DNA of 38,063 nt. It comes from an uncultured Bacteroidales bacterium. GTDB taxonomy: Bacteria > Bacteroidota > Bacteroidia > Bacteroidales > UBA3824. The stretch's first letter is position 1, and the number at the start of each line of letters is the position of its first letter. Both the position numbers and the translations under genes were made by a program. The notes beneath the pieces are model-generated. The model saw only the letters and a program-made list of their open reading frames with translations. It made no database searches and was not told where the DNA came from. Of the stretch, positions 9,996 through 19,657 are shown piece by piece. The DNA lies in the NCBI GenBank assembly GCA_946409405.1, contig CAMJWL010000011.1, positions 1 to 38,063 on the forward strand, given 5' to 3'.

Positions 9996-12900
9996 CTACT
10001 CTATCCCGTACCTCCGCAGCACTTCTCCGTCGGGCTTCCAGACCGTACCGTACAGCACCAATTCGTCGATATGCTTGGTGATGCCGTCGGGATTGAGCAT
10101 ACGCAACTTCAAGGTTTTCAGGCCGGTGTCGCTGTGGAACACTGAGAGGAGATATTTGCCGTCGGGGGAGAAAACGGCGTTTTTCACCATGCCGTCGTGC
10201 CTGAAATCCATGATGTCCTTGCCGTCGATAGTCCACAGGCGGGCGGAGCCGTCGTCGGAGGTGGTAACAATATATTTGCCGTCGGGCGAGAATACCGCCG
10301 AATTTACCTTGTTTTCGTAACCTCTAAATGTATATTGACGCTGCCCCATAATATCCCAAAGCACCGCCGTCTTGTCTGACGACGTGGAAACCAACAGCCG
10401 TCCGTCAGGCGAGAAAGCCACAGAATTAACCTGGCCGTCGTGAGCGTGGAAGGTGCGCAAAACCTTGCCCGAAATATCGCAAATAGACACGTTGCCATCC
10501 GTGGTGCCAAAGGCAAAAACCTCCGGCTCTGGCGACTGACACACCGCCGAAACTCCACACGCACACTTGATTACGGTGCTACCATACGTCTGGAGATTGT
10601 GAATTATCACGGTGGCGTCGTCGGAAATGGTGATGGCGTTTTTGCCGTCGCAAGTGAAGATGGCATCATTGACGATGTTAGAATGTTCGCCAAAAGTTTT
10701 GATGGGCGTACCGTCTGATTTCCAAAGAGTTGCAGTGCGGTCTTCGCAAGCCGTCAAAACCATAGAGCCGTCGGGCGAAAAACGCGACGTATTGATGTTG
10801 CCGTGATGCCCCGCAAACGTGGCTACCACATCGCCCGTCAAATTCCACGACTGCGCCACGGAATCCTGTACCACCATGATACGCAAGCCGTTAGCCGAAA
10901 ATCCCGCAAAACTAACATCCTTTGCCCTGTCGTAACTCTCAAATCTCTTGCCAATGCTCCACGTGCGGATGGTATGGTCGTCGCTAACAGTTACAATAGT
11001 CTGATTGTCAGGCTTGTAACGCGCACTCCAAACGTTGGAACCATGTCCTTTGAGTTCTTTTTCGAGAGGACCACGCGACGAAAATACGCGCACCACCTTG
11101 TCCCTGCAAGAAGTGATGATGTGCTTGCCGTCGGGCGAAAAACCAACAGAATTAATAAAGTCGCTGTGCCGGTCGAACACCACAAGTTCTTTGCCGCTGA
11201 CGTCCCACAGCCGCGCCTTGTGGTTGAGGTTGAGGTAATCGTTGGCGGCGAGGAGAATAAACTTGCCATCGGGCGAGAAAACCGCCTGACTTACCACCGA
11301 CATCGAATACCTGTTGTCTTCCTTGATAGTCAACTCCTTGCATTGAGAACCATCAACAGACCAAAGCCGCGCCGTATTGTCGATGCCCGACGAAACCACC
11401 ATCTTGCCGTCGGGCGAAAACTTGGCGCAATATACGTCCGAATCGTGTCCTCTAAGCGTTGATACACAATTGCCTACGCTGTCCCAGACCATCACGTTGC
11501 AATCGCTGCCGGCGGTGAGGAAGCCGCTGCCGTCGGGCGCAAAATCCGCCGTCCAAAGTATCGCCTTGTGTCCGTCTATCGTCATCAGTTGGCGGCCCTG
11601 CAAATCAAAAACACGCGCCGTGCTGTCGAACGAAGTGGTCAATATTTTTTTGCCGTCGGGCGACATCGTGATGGAAGTCAGTTCGTTGCTGTGAGGGATT
11701 TCGAGGAAAACATCACCATTTTCGCGAAGGATTCGGGCGGCAAATCTGTTGTTTGTGGTGTCGTTGACGTATGTCAAAACGTACTCGCCATCATCGGAAA
11801 TTTCCGCCTTCACCACCCTGCCATTCACCTCGCCAGAGATGTTGTAAAAAATATCAGTGTTATAAAACGAATTTAACAACGCGCTGTATGCCTGAGTGTT
11901 GCAACTATCCAACATTATCGCCTGTTGAGCAAGACGAAGGCTGAAAGTGGGGTCAGACTCCAATTTTTGGAACGCGAAAGCCGAGAGCATATTGCTCTTG
12001 GAAACATTTGCGCTATGCTCCACGTCGCCCTTCAACGAAAACGCCAAAAATACCGCCGAAATGCTCAACAACAGCACCGCCACCAACGCGCCAATCAAAG
12101 TTGGAATTGGAGTACGAGTGGTATTTGCATGAGTGATTAATGCGGCAGTTTTCGGTTGGCGGACGAGCCGTCCGCGCTCCACAACGCCATCCTTCAACCG
12201 CCCAAAAATATCACCACTAAATGGCAAGTAATACACCCTGCCATCATTGGCAATAAAATGTTTGAAGACGTAATGCGACACCATGTAGTCGAGCGTCTCC
12301 TCCTCCACCCCATACCTGACAACGGCGATGCCACGGTATGCCGGCAACGGTTGCGACTCGCCATCTACAACCATTTCGCCCGCCGCAAACGACAGCAACG
12401 CATCGCGCCGATTATTGTCTGCCATGGAATCCATCACTTCGTCAAAATACGAAACCTTGAAATATTCGGAAATTTCCATCATTGGAAGCGTCAGGTTGTC
12501 AAAGCCTTTGCCCTCCTGACGGATGTACAAAACGGCGTTGCGCAAAAGTCCGGGATGCACCGTGCCGCCGCTCGACGCAAAATGCGACACCAAATATTCC
12601 ACCGCCGCAGCCTCCATAGTAACAGGTGGAAGTCCGTCGTGCGGCTCGGCGGCAATGAGAGGAACGGCGATTTTGGCGGTCTCCACGTCAAAAGGCTGGA
12701 GTTCCAAGACATTCTTGAAAATATTGGGGATGCTGTCTGCCAACTGCGACAACAGCGGGAAAGTGGAATTGCCCACCACAAAAAGCAACGAAATTTTTGG
12801 CGGCTCTATCAGCAACATCATGCCGTCCTGAGGCAACAATGCGTCGCTCTCGCCAAGCATTATCTCCTGCATTTTGTCGGCTACTTTGGTAGGCACTTCG

Positions 12901-13382
12901 CCGTTGGCAAGACGCGAAACCGACGCCGCAAACTCGCGCCGCGCCGCCTCGCCGTATGTAAAATAATTGTCGAAATCGTCGAAAATGAAATAAAAATTTT
13001 TCTTGTCTTTATAGTTTGCTTGGAGTTTTTTGGCGGCGTACCACAGCGAGCCGTCGTCCTCAAAAGCGAGGTCGAGGTAGGTGGGCTTGTCGCACAATTG
13101 ATTGATGATGGCAACAAGTTGTTTCTCAAGTACCTTGTCGCCAAAACGAAATTTAGGTATGTTGAACCGCACAGCCACGGCGTTGCGGCGGTCGAGGTTG
13201 TCGGGTGCAATGGCAGCGTTAACGAGCGATGTTTTGCCCGTCTTAGGTGCTGAGCGCAAGACGTTTACGCTGTTGCTATCGAGCATCACAGACAGCCTAC
13301 GCGCTTCGTCGCTGCGACATGGCAACACCTCGCCCACCTTATATTCGTCAATCCCCAAAAATAAACTATTTTCCATTTTCAT
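9996..13382 (-). CDS. nSTAND-like NTPase - TM - WD40 (14-blade) protein
   Basis: P-loop LRSAPKTGKTSLVNAA; Walker B-like FYFIFDDFDNYF (cf. nSTAND 'DQFEELF'); TM TLIGALVAVLLLSISAVFLAFSL; LRLAQQAIMLD linker; 14 repeats with FSPDGK...D.TARLW signatures. ORF track start is 13499, but MKMENSL at 13382 (or 13376) is more plausible. Confidence 0.85.
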   Translation of the reverse strand: MKMENSLFLGIDEYKVGEVLPCRSDEARRLSVMLDSNSVNVLRSAPKTGKTSLVNAAIAPDNLDRRNAVAVRFNIPKFRFGDKVLEKQLVAIINQLCDKPTYLDLAFEDDGSLWYAAKKLQANYKDKKNFYFIFDDFDNYFTYGEAARREFAASVSRLANGEVPTKVADKMQEIMLGESDALLPQDGMMLLIEPPKISLLFVVGNSTFPLLSQLADSIPNIFKNVLELQPFDVETAKIAVPLIAAEPHDGLPPVTMEAAAVEYLVSHFASSGGTVHPGLLRNAVLYIRQEGKGFDNLTLPMMEISEYFKVSYFDEVMDSMADNNRRDALLSFAAGEMVVDGESQPLPAYRGIAVVRYGVEEETLDYMVSHYVFKHFIANDGRVYYLPFSGDIFGRLKDGVVERGRLVRQPKTAALITHANTTRTPIPTLIGALVAVLLLSISAVFLAFSLKGDVEHSANVSKSNMLSAFAFQKLESDPTFSLRLAQQAIMLDSCNTQAYSALLNSFYNTDIFYNISGEVNGRVVKAEISDDGEYVLTYVNDTTNNRFAARILRENGDVFLEIPHSNELTSITMSPDGKKILTTSFDSTARVFDLQGRQLMTIDGHKAILWTADFAPDGSGFLTAGSDCNVMVWDSVGNCVSTLRGHDSDVYCAKFSPDGKMVVSSGIDNTARLWSVDGSQCKELTIKEDNRYSMSVVSQAVFSPDGKFILLAANDYLNLNHKARLWDVSGKELVVFDRHSDFINSVGFSPDGKHIITSCRDKVVRVFSSRGPLEKELKGHGSNVWSARYKPDNQTIVTVSDDHTIRTWSIGKRFESYDRAKDVSFAGFSANGLRIMVVQDSVAQSWNLTGDVVATFAGHHGNINTSRFSPDGSMVLTACEDRTATLWKSDGTPIKTFGEHSNIVNDAIFTCDGKNAITISDDATVIIHNLQTYGSTVIKCACGVSAVCQSPEPEVFAFGTTDGNVSICDISGKVLRTFHAHDGQVNSVAFSPDGRLLVSTSSDKTAVLWDIMGQRQYTFRGYENKVNSAVFSPDGKYIVTTSDDGSARLWTIDGKDIMDFRHDGMVKNAVFSPDGKYLLSVFHSDTGLKTLKLRMLNPDGITKHIDELVLYGTVWKPDGEVLRRYGIE
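12159..12181. repeat. REP-like GC hairpin GCGGACG-AGC-CGTCCGC-GCTCCA inside the nSTAND-WD40 coding sequence
   Basis: 20 of 23 positions match 25231-25253; two of the three differences are a compensatory A-T/G-C stem pair. Confidence 0.75.
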
Positions 13383-13442
13383 TTCATTTTCATTTTCTGT
13401 CAAATACACAAACTTTATAAATCTCCAATAAATTATGGTTGA

Positions 13443-13450
13443 CAAAAGTA
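13443..13450 (-). promoter_or_regulatory. Possible -7 element (TACTTTTG) for the nSTAND-WD40 gene
   Basis: Reverse complement of caaaagta; lies upstream of the MKMENSL start; -33 element is weak. Confidence 0.4.
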
Positions 13451-13529
13451 CAAAATATTTTACATATAAAACATAAAAATTCTTTAAATTCTTCCCCATT
13501 CTTTTAATTTTTGGAGAAGAGCAAAAAAA

Positions 13530-14393
13530 CTAAAAATCGTCGTCGTCTTTTTGGAGTTTCCAACGGCCGGTTTTTTCGTTCCAAAAATACGTGTTGCTCG
13601 ATGTGATGTTGTTAGAGCCGTCGTAGGAATATTCCACTTGGACGTAATTGACCCATTTGTTGCCGCGCTTGATGTACGAGGTGGACTTCACAATCTGTTT
13701 GGCGGCGTTGTACTCAAACTCCGCCTTAGATTTTTCTGCCCACTTGTTGCCGGGCGCGGGATTGCTCACAATCTCCAACACCATCAGCGACTTTTGATAT
13801 TCCCTCTGCGCCTTGCCAACGGGATGCCACTCGCCAAGCGAATCGGCGCGGAAGTTGGTCTCCTCTACTACGTTGTTGTAACCGTCGTACTGATAAAAAC
13901 TCTTGGTCTTAATCTTCCAATCGCCGCCCTGCATCTCATAGACTTCGAGCGAGGATTCCTGTCCGCGCTCGGTAAAAGTGCGCTTCTCGCGCCGCCACGC
14001 CGACCAGTCGCCATCTTCCTCAATGTAAAATGTACTTAACGTTGGATGATGCCACTCGTCATATTCGTACTCTTCCTTTGACTGATGCTCGTAGTCTTGA
14101 TGCGCACGGTCGAAAACCGAATTGATTACCAGGATTTTGTTGCCAAGGGTGTCGTAACCGTAAGCCGTCCTCAAATACGGCTCAGTAAGGTTGCTGCCTT
14201 TCGCCTTTTGCAACTCCACGGAGGTTTCCAATCCGTCGAACCTACACGCCAAACGCACAAAAACGCCCGTATCGGTGCGCACAACGGTTTTTGACGTGTC
14301 GCAGACGTGGAGAATTTCGGTATTTTCCTGCGACGGCGCACACGACGCAATCGCCGCCGCTAAAAACAATAATATTGGTACAAAATTTTTCAT
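13530..14393 (-). CDS. Lipoprotein with repeated aromatic/YD-like beta-hairpin motifs
   Basis: MKNFVPILLFLAAAIASCAPS lipobox; recurring EYEYDEW, FYQYDGYNN, EFEYNAAKQ, EYSYDGSNN units. Confidence 0.75.
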   Translation of the reverse strand: MKNFVPILLFLAAAIASCAPSQENTEILHVCDTSKTVVRTDTGVFVRLACRFDGLETSVELQKAKGSNLTEPYLRTAYGYDTLGNKILVINSVFDRAHQDYEHQSKEEYEYDEWHHPTLSTFYIEEDGDWSAWRREKRTFTERGQESSLEVYEMQGGDWKIKTKSFYQYDGYNNVVEETNFRADSLGEWHPVGKAQREYQKSLMVLEIVSNPAPGNKWAEKSKAEFEYNAAKQIVKSTSYIKRGNKWVNYVQVEYSYDGSNNITSSNTYFWNEKTGRWKLQKDDDDF

Positions 14394-14409
14394 TATATCA
14401 TTAGTTAAT

Positions 14410-15513
<1,104 letters not shown>

Positions 15514-15518
15514 GGTGG

Positions 15519-16829
15519 TCAGTCGGGTATTTGGATGTTTTTTAATTCGATGAGGAACGAACACGCAAAACTGTCGAGCGAATCGTATGACAAGGCTTCC
15601 GTATCAAATGTAAGCATCGGGTAATCAGGCACATAACCTGCAATAACGGCGTTGATTTCCTCGGCGATTTTTTCGGCGGCGAGGGTGTTGGACGTTTCGT
15701 TGTAAAGCATGTTTCTGAATCCCAAACCATAAAAATATTCGGCGTTAAGCACGCGCCAAAATATCATCATAAGGTCGTATGCCACTTGATGCAGCGCAAA
15801 CCTAACTTCCTGTCCGCCAACAATATACTCGCACATCACCGTTACCAAATCGGGTCGGCGGATGTTGACGCACTGCACGGGCAATTTCAACTGAGAGGTG
15901 ATGCTGTCGGCGAGTTCCATGAAGTTTTTGTAATTTAACTCCGGGAACACCGCGTAAGTCTTGTACATGGATTTGGCAAGTTCGTGGTCGGGCATAGCCA
16001 TGATGTCCTCCATCACCGAAAGCATACGGTAATTGATTTCGGTGTTGTTGTTGGCGTCGGGCGCAAACTCCGAATAAATGTCCAAAATACTCTGCACGAT
16101 GTTGAGCAACGCCCCTTCCGGCGAAATCAGGTACAAAATCTTAAACGTGGCGGAGAGGATGATGTAGGATTTGAGGTTTTCGATTTCGGTGGTCTCCACA
16201 AGGCGGAAAGTCTCGTTGATCCATGCGCGGAGAAAATCGACCTTGTTGTCCACCTCCTGACTTGTAAGCGATATGATGTTGCTGTGGCGACATACCGCAA
16301 GTTCCGGAAACTCAGCCTCGATGTGTTCGCCAGTGGAATTGGCACTGAGGGCTATTTCCGACAACATGTCTTTAAAAGATGTAACGCTCATGTCCTTGAC
16401 CGGGCAACGCTGACAGAGGACGATGTTATCACCGTTGAGACCGTACTTAGAATACAGCATATCAGCGTTTTGCGCCAAGACATAACGCATCGGCGCAACA
16501 TCGGGTTTTACAAAATTGGCGACAACGCACTCCGCCGTTACCTCGTCGGCATTGACGCTGCCGGTGATTTCCTTGGAGCCGTGGCGGATTACAAAAGTGA
16601 AACTTTTGCCCTCCTCGTCCACCTCAAAATCCACCGCCTCGCCGCAGATTAATTGTATGAATTTCATGTAGGCAATGTAGCCGTCGATGCAGTTGCCGTC
16701 GTTGTATAAGGCGTCGCTCTGCACCAACATTTGCGACTGCGCGGCATCAGGCTTGAAGGCTATCTGCCGTCCAAACCGCACCTCGCTTGGGTCGCAACTC
16801 TTGCCAAAAATATTTGAAAATATGCCCAT
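15519..16829 (-). CDS. Uncharacterised 436-aa protein, possible YbjN/secretion-chaperone-like fold at N-terminus
   Basis: Open frame MGIFSNIFGKSCDPSEVRFGRQ...; no signal peptide; FTFVIRHGSKEITGSVNADEV... pattern; tightly spaced with both neighbours. Confidence 0.7.
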   Translation of the reverse strand: MGIFSNIFGKSCDPSEVRFGRQIAFKPDAAQSQMLVQSDALYNDGNCIDGYIAYMKFIQLICGEAVDFEVDEEGKSFTFVIRHGSKEITGSVNADEVTAECVVANFVKPDVAPMRYVLAQNADMLYSKYGLNGDNIVLCQRCPVKDMSVTSFKDMLSEIALSANSTGEHIEAEFPELAVCRHSNIISLTSQEVDNKVDFLRAWINETFRLVETTEIENLKSYIILSATFKILYLISPEGALLNIVQSILDIYSEFAPDANNNTEINYRMLSVMEDIMAMPDHELAKSMYKTYAVFPELNYKNFMELADSITSQLKLPVQCVNIRRPDLVTVMCEYIVGGQEVRFALHQVAYDLMMIFWRVLNAEYFYGLGFRNMLYNETSNTLAAEKIAEEINAVIAGYVPDYPMLTFDTEALSYDSLDSFACSFLIELKNIQIPD

Positions 16830-16835
16830 ATTCGT

Positions 16836-18386
16836 TTAAATTTTCGTTGAAAAAACCGCCTCGGCTGCCTTTTCGCCGTCCATAGCCGACGAGACGATGC
16901 CGCCAGCGTAGCCCGCGCCCTCGCCGCACGGGAAGAGGTTTTGGATTGTAACACTGCACATACGCTCCTCGTCCCTCACAATCCTTACAGGCGACGACGT
17001 GCGGGTTTCCGACGCCAAAACCTGCGCTTCTTCAGTCAAGAAACCATGCATTTTTTTATCAAAATCCTTGAAACCTTGGCGCAACCTATTGCCGATAAAC
17101 TCCGGCAGCCAAAAATGCACCGGCGAATTTACGATGCCCGGCACATACGACGTTTCGGGCAGGGAACTCGAAATCCGCCCCTTCACAAAATCGGTCAACC
17201 TCTGCGCGGGCGCACTTTGACAACTGCCGCCGTTGATGTAGGTCATTTGCTCCACCTGTTTTTGGTATTCGAGACCGCAGAGAGGATTTTCCGCGCTGTA
17301 ATTTGGGATGTCCTCTTGGCGGATTTCTACTACTATGGCGGCGTTTGACCAACGGTTTCTACGTGCAGCCGCCGACATTCCGTTGACCACGGTCTGACCT
17401 TTGGACGTAGCCGACGGAACTATCTGACCGCCCGGACACATACAGAATGAATATACGCCCCTGCCATCTACTTGCGTCGCAACGTTGTAACTTGCCGTGG
17501 GCAAGTAAGTCATGTCGGCTTTGTGGTAACGGATTTCGTCTATCAACTCACGCGGATGCTCCACGCGCACGCCCATCGCAAAACCTTTTGCCTCCAATCT
17601 GACGCCATGCCGCTGCAACATCCTGTAAACGTCCTCCGCGCTGTGTCCCGTGGCAAGGATTACGGCGGAAGTTGGAATTTCGTTGCCCTTGGAAGTGACA
17701 ACAGCCGTTATCTTGTCGCCCTCTACACGGATGTCGTCCAAGCGCGTAGAAAAATGCACCTCGCCGCCGCAACGGAGAATGGTCTCGCGCATAGTTGCAA
17801 CTATCTTTGGCAATTTGTCGGTGCCGATATGCGGACGCGCATCATAGAGAATGGAATCGTCCGCGCCGTGAATGTTGAAAATTTCGAGAATCCTACTTAT
17901 GTCGCCGCGCTTGTTGGAACGGGTGTAGAGTTTGCCGTCAGAAAAAGTGCCCGCGCCGCCTTCGCCATAACAATAGTTGGAATCCTCGTCAAGAAGGTGT
18001 TCGAGGTTCAGGAGAGCGATGTCCCTTTTGCGCTCTTTGACGCATTTGCCGCGCTCCAAGACTATTGGACGCTTGCCAAGTTCTATCAATCGCAACGTCG
18101 CAAACAATCCCGCCGGACCCATGCCGACAACAACCACGGAAGGCTTGTCGGATACGTCCTTGTAATTATATTTTGCGGCGATGTCCTCGCGCTCGTCGCC
18201 GTCCATAAACAGCGCAACTCGCATATTGACAACAATCTCCCGCCCCCGCGCATCCACCGACTTGTGGAGGATAGCGTGGTCAACGATTAGGTCTAATATA
18301 ATCCCCGCTTTCTGTGCCGCCACCGGCAAGTAATATCGACTGTCGGAAGCGTCGCGAGGCGTAAGGGTCAGGTCTGTATGTATCAT
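16836..18386 (-). CDS. FAD-dependent dehydrogenase (COG2509-like)
   Basis: 516 aa; GMGPAGLFATLRLIELGKRPIVLERG dinucleotide-binding motif; GEGGAGTFSDGKLYTRS; PCGEGAGYAGGIVSSAMDGEKAAEA C-terminal FAD motif. Confidence 0.9.
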   Translation of the reverse strand: MIHTDLTLTPRDASDSRYYLPVAAQKAGIILDLIVDHAILHKSVDARGREIVVNMRVALFMDGDEREDIAAKYNYKDVSDKPSVVVVGMGPAGLFATLRLIELGKRPIVLERGKCVKERKRDIALLNLEHLLDEDSNYCYGEGGAGTFSDGKLYTRSNKRGDISRILEIFNIHGADDSILYDARPHIGTDKLPKIVATMRETILRCGGEVHFSTRLDDIRVEGDKITAVVTSKGNEIPTSAVILATGHSAEDVYRMLQRHGVRLEAKGFAMGVRVEHPRELIDEIRYHKADMTYLPTASYNVATQVDGRGVYSFCMCPGGQIVPSATSKGQTVVNGMSAAARRNRWSNAAIVVEIRQEDIPNYSAENPLCGLEYQKQVEQMTYINGGSCQSAPAQRLTDFVKGRISSSLPETSYVPGIVNSPVHFWLPEFIGNRLRQGFKDFDKKMHGFLTEEAQVLASETRTSSPVRIVRDEERMCSVTIQNLFPCGEGAGYAGGIVSSAMDGEKAAEAVFSTKI

Positions 18387-18409
18387 GGAAATTAACAGTT
18401 TCTACGTTG

Positions 18410-18440
18410 CAAATATAAATCAATTTTACATTTTTCACAA
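18410..18440 (-). promoter_or_regulatory. Bacteroidetes-type promoter for the FAD dehydrogenase gene and probably the downstream operon
   Basis: Reverse strand: TTG, 20-nt spacer, TATATTTG (caaatata 18410-18417). Confidence 0.55.
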
Positions 18441-18521
18441 TTATTTTTTACAAAAAACTTTTAATAAGTAAATGAAAACCGCCGCCTTATGGCGACGAGG
18501 AGGATGTTAAACAAAAAATAT

Positions 18522-18567
18522 AACGAATTAAAACGAATTATGATTTTGTAATTCGTTTTAATTCGTT
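18522..18567. repeat. Perfect 19-bp inverted repeat with 8-nt loop built from decameric AATTCGTTTT-type units
   Basis: AACGAATTAAAACGAATTA (18522-18540) tgattttg TAATTCGTTTTAATTCGTT (18549-18567), followed by a third degenerate unit aaattcgctt. Confidence 0.95.
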
Positions 18568-18999
18568 GAAATTCGCTTAAATTTACGTTGAAAAACGCCA
18601 TGTCGTCGAGGAAATGACGGAGGCCGGCGTTTTGTTCGTAGAGGAAGTCGGTCTTGCCGATGACTATGTAGTAGAGCGACGGACTGGCAGCAAAGAGCGC
18701 GGCGAGTTGGGTCTGTACCTTGGTGTCTTTTTTGAATTTGGCGTAGGTGTCGTTGCCCTCGCCGTTAACGTGAATTGCCGCAGAGAAAAGACCGATGTAT
18801 CCAAATGTTGACGGATAGAGTTTGGAGGTCAGGAAGGAATATCCATAACTGCCTTGGGCGCATAGATGTTGAAGGTAACTGTGCCGTCGTTGTTGATGAC
18901 GGGAGATTGTACACTCGCCTGGTTAAAAAGTTTTTCTTGGGCGTTTGCGGTGGCGCAGCCCAATGCCAACAGAGCGGCGAAGATTGCGGTTTTTGTCAT
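18560..18999 (-). pseudogene. Remnant of a secreted CE1-type (feruloyl/XynZ-like) esterase; internally deleted, frameshifted, C-terminally truncated
   Basis: Frame 1 from 18999: MTKTAIFAALLALGCATANAQEKLFNQASVQSPVINNDGTVTFNIYAPKAVMDIPS*. Shifted frame: LTSKLYPSTFGYIGLFSAAIHVNGEGNDTYAKFKKDTKVQTQLAALFAASPSLYYIVIGKTDFLYEQNAGLRHFLDDMAFF. Confidence 0.75.
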
Positions 19000-19036
19000 A
19001 ATTGATGAGTTTTTAATTGTTGTAAATGAGATGTCG

Positions 19037-19067
19037 CAAATATAAGAAATGTTTTTTGATTAGACAA
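19037..19067 (-). promoter_or_regulatory. Bacteroidetes-type promoter retained upstream of the esterase pseudogene
   Basis: Reverse strand: TTG, 20-nt spacer, TATATTTG (caaatata 19037-19044). Confidence 0.45.
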
Positions 19068-19085
19068 GGGTTAAATAGAAAAAAT

Positions 19086-19128
19086 CTAAGCCGCCCTCAA
19101 AGCGTTATGTTCTTTGGGGACGGCTTAG
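19086..19128 (-). terminator. Rho-independent-like terminator after the collagen-like lipoprotein gene
   Basis: Reverse strand CTAAGCCGTCCCCAAAG-aacataacg-CTTTGAGGGCGGCTTAG followed by ATTTTTTC. Confidence 0.8.
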
Positions 19129-19149
19129 TTTTGCTGTCGTAATTAATTT

Positions 19150-19653
19150 CTAATAGTAATGCACCACCACCTTGAAGTCCATCGCATCGGGCTTTTCGTC
19201 GATGTAGAAGTCGCTGTTGGTGACATAGAAACTTATTTTGCCCGGCGCAAATTCGTAGTCGATGAGTTGCGTGTAGAAGATATCGCCGTTGTCGTTGGTA
19301 TCCTTGTGGAGTTTGGTGACGGGGAGCGTGGCGTAGTAGTCGTCATCGAGCATACGATAGACCGTCAACATGCCGTGGTCGATAATTGACGACTCCAACT
19401 CCTTGAAGTCGAACTCGTACCTGAAATACGGCTCTTTGGAATCTTTTACAATTTCCCAGTCGTTTTGCTTGACGCCAAAAGTGAACTCCAACGTCTTCAT
19501 GCCTTCGCCGTCCTTGCCGTCGATGCCGTCGCGACCGTCCCTTCCTGCCGGACCCATCGGGCCTTCCGGACCCATAGGACCATCGTCGCCGCGACAACTG
19601 CCCAAGAGCAATGCGGCGAGCATCGGGAGCATTATCAATAATAGTTTTTTCAT
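19150..19653 (-). CDS. Lipoprotein with short collagen-like Gly-X-Y stalk
   Basis: MKKLLLIMLPMLAALLLGSC lipobox, then GDDGPMGPEGPMGPAGRDGRDGIDGKDGEG and a ~115-aa C-terminal domain. Confidence 0.88.
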   Translation of the reverse strand: MKKLLLIMLPMLAALLLGSCRGDDGPMGPEGPMGPAGRDGRDGIDGKDGEGMKTLEFTFGVKQNDWEIVKDSKEPYFRYEFDFKELESSIIDHGMLTVYRMLDDDYYATLPVTKLHKDTNDNGDIFYTQLIDYEFAPGKISFYVTNSDFYIDEKPDAMDFKVVVHYY

Positions 19654-19657
19654 AGTT

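Noticed and set aside
10304-11462. Several plus-strand ORFs opposite the WD40 repeats
   Set aside because: Repetitive SGEN/LPSG strings are reverse translations of the SPDGK WD40 repeats.
12156-13253. 365-aa plus-strand ORF
   Set aside because: Antisense to the nSTAND NTPase domain; no recognisable protein features.
18614-19005. Plus-strand ORFs (65 and 76 aa)
   Set aside because: The minus strand shows coherent esterase fragments, so these are shadows over a pseudogene.
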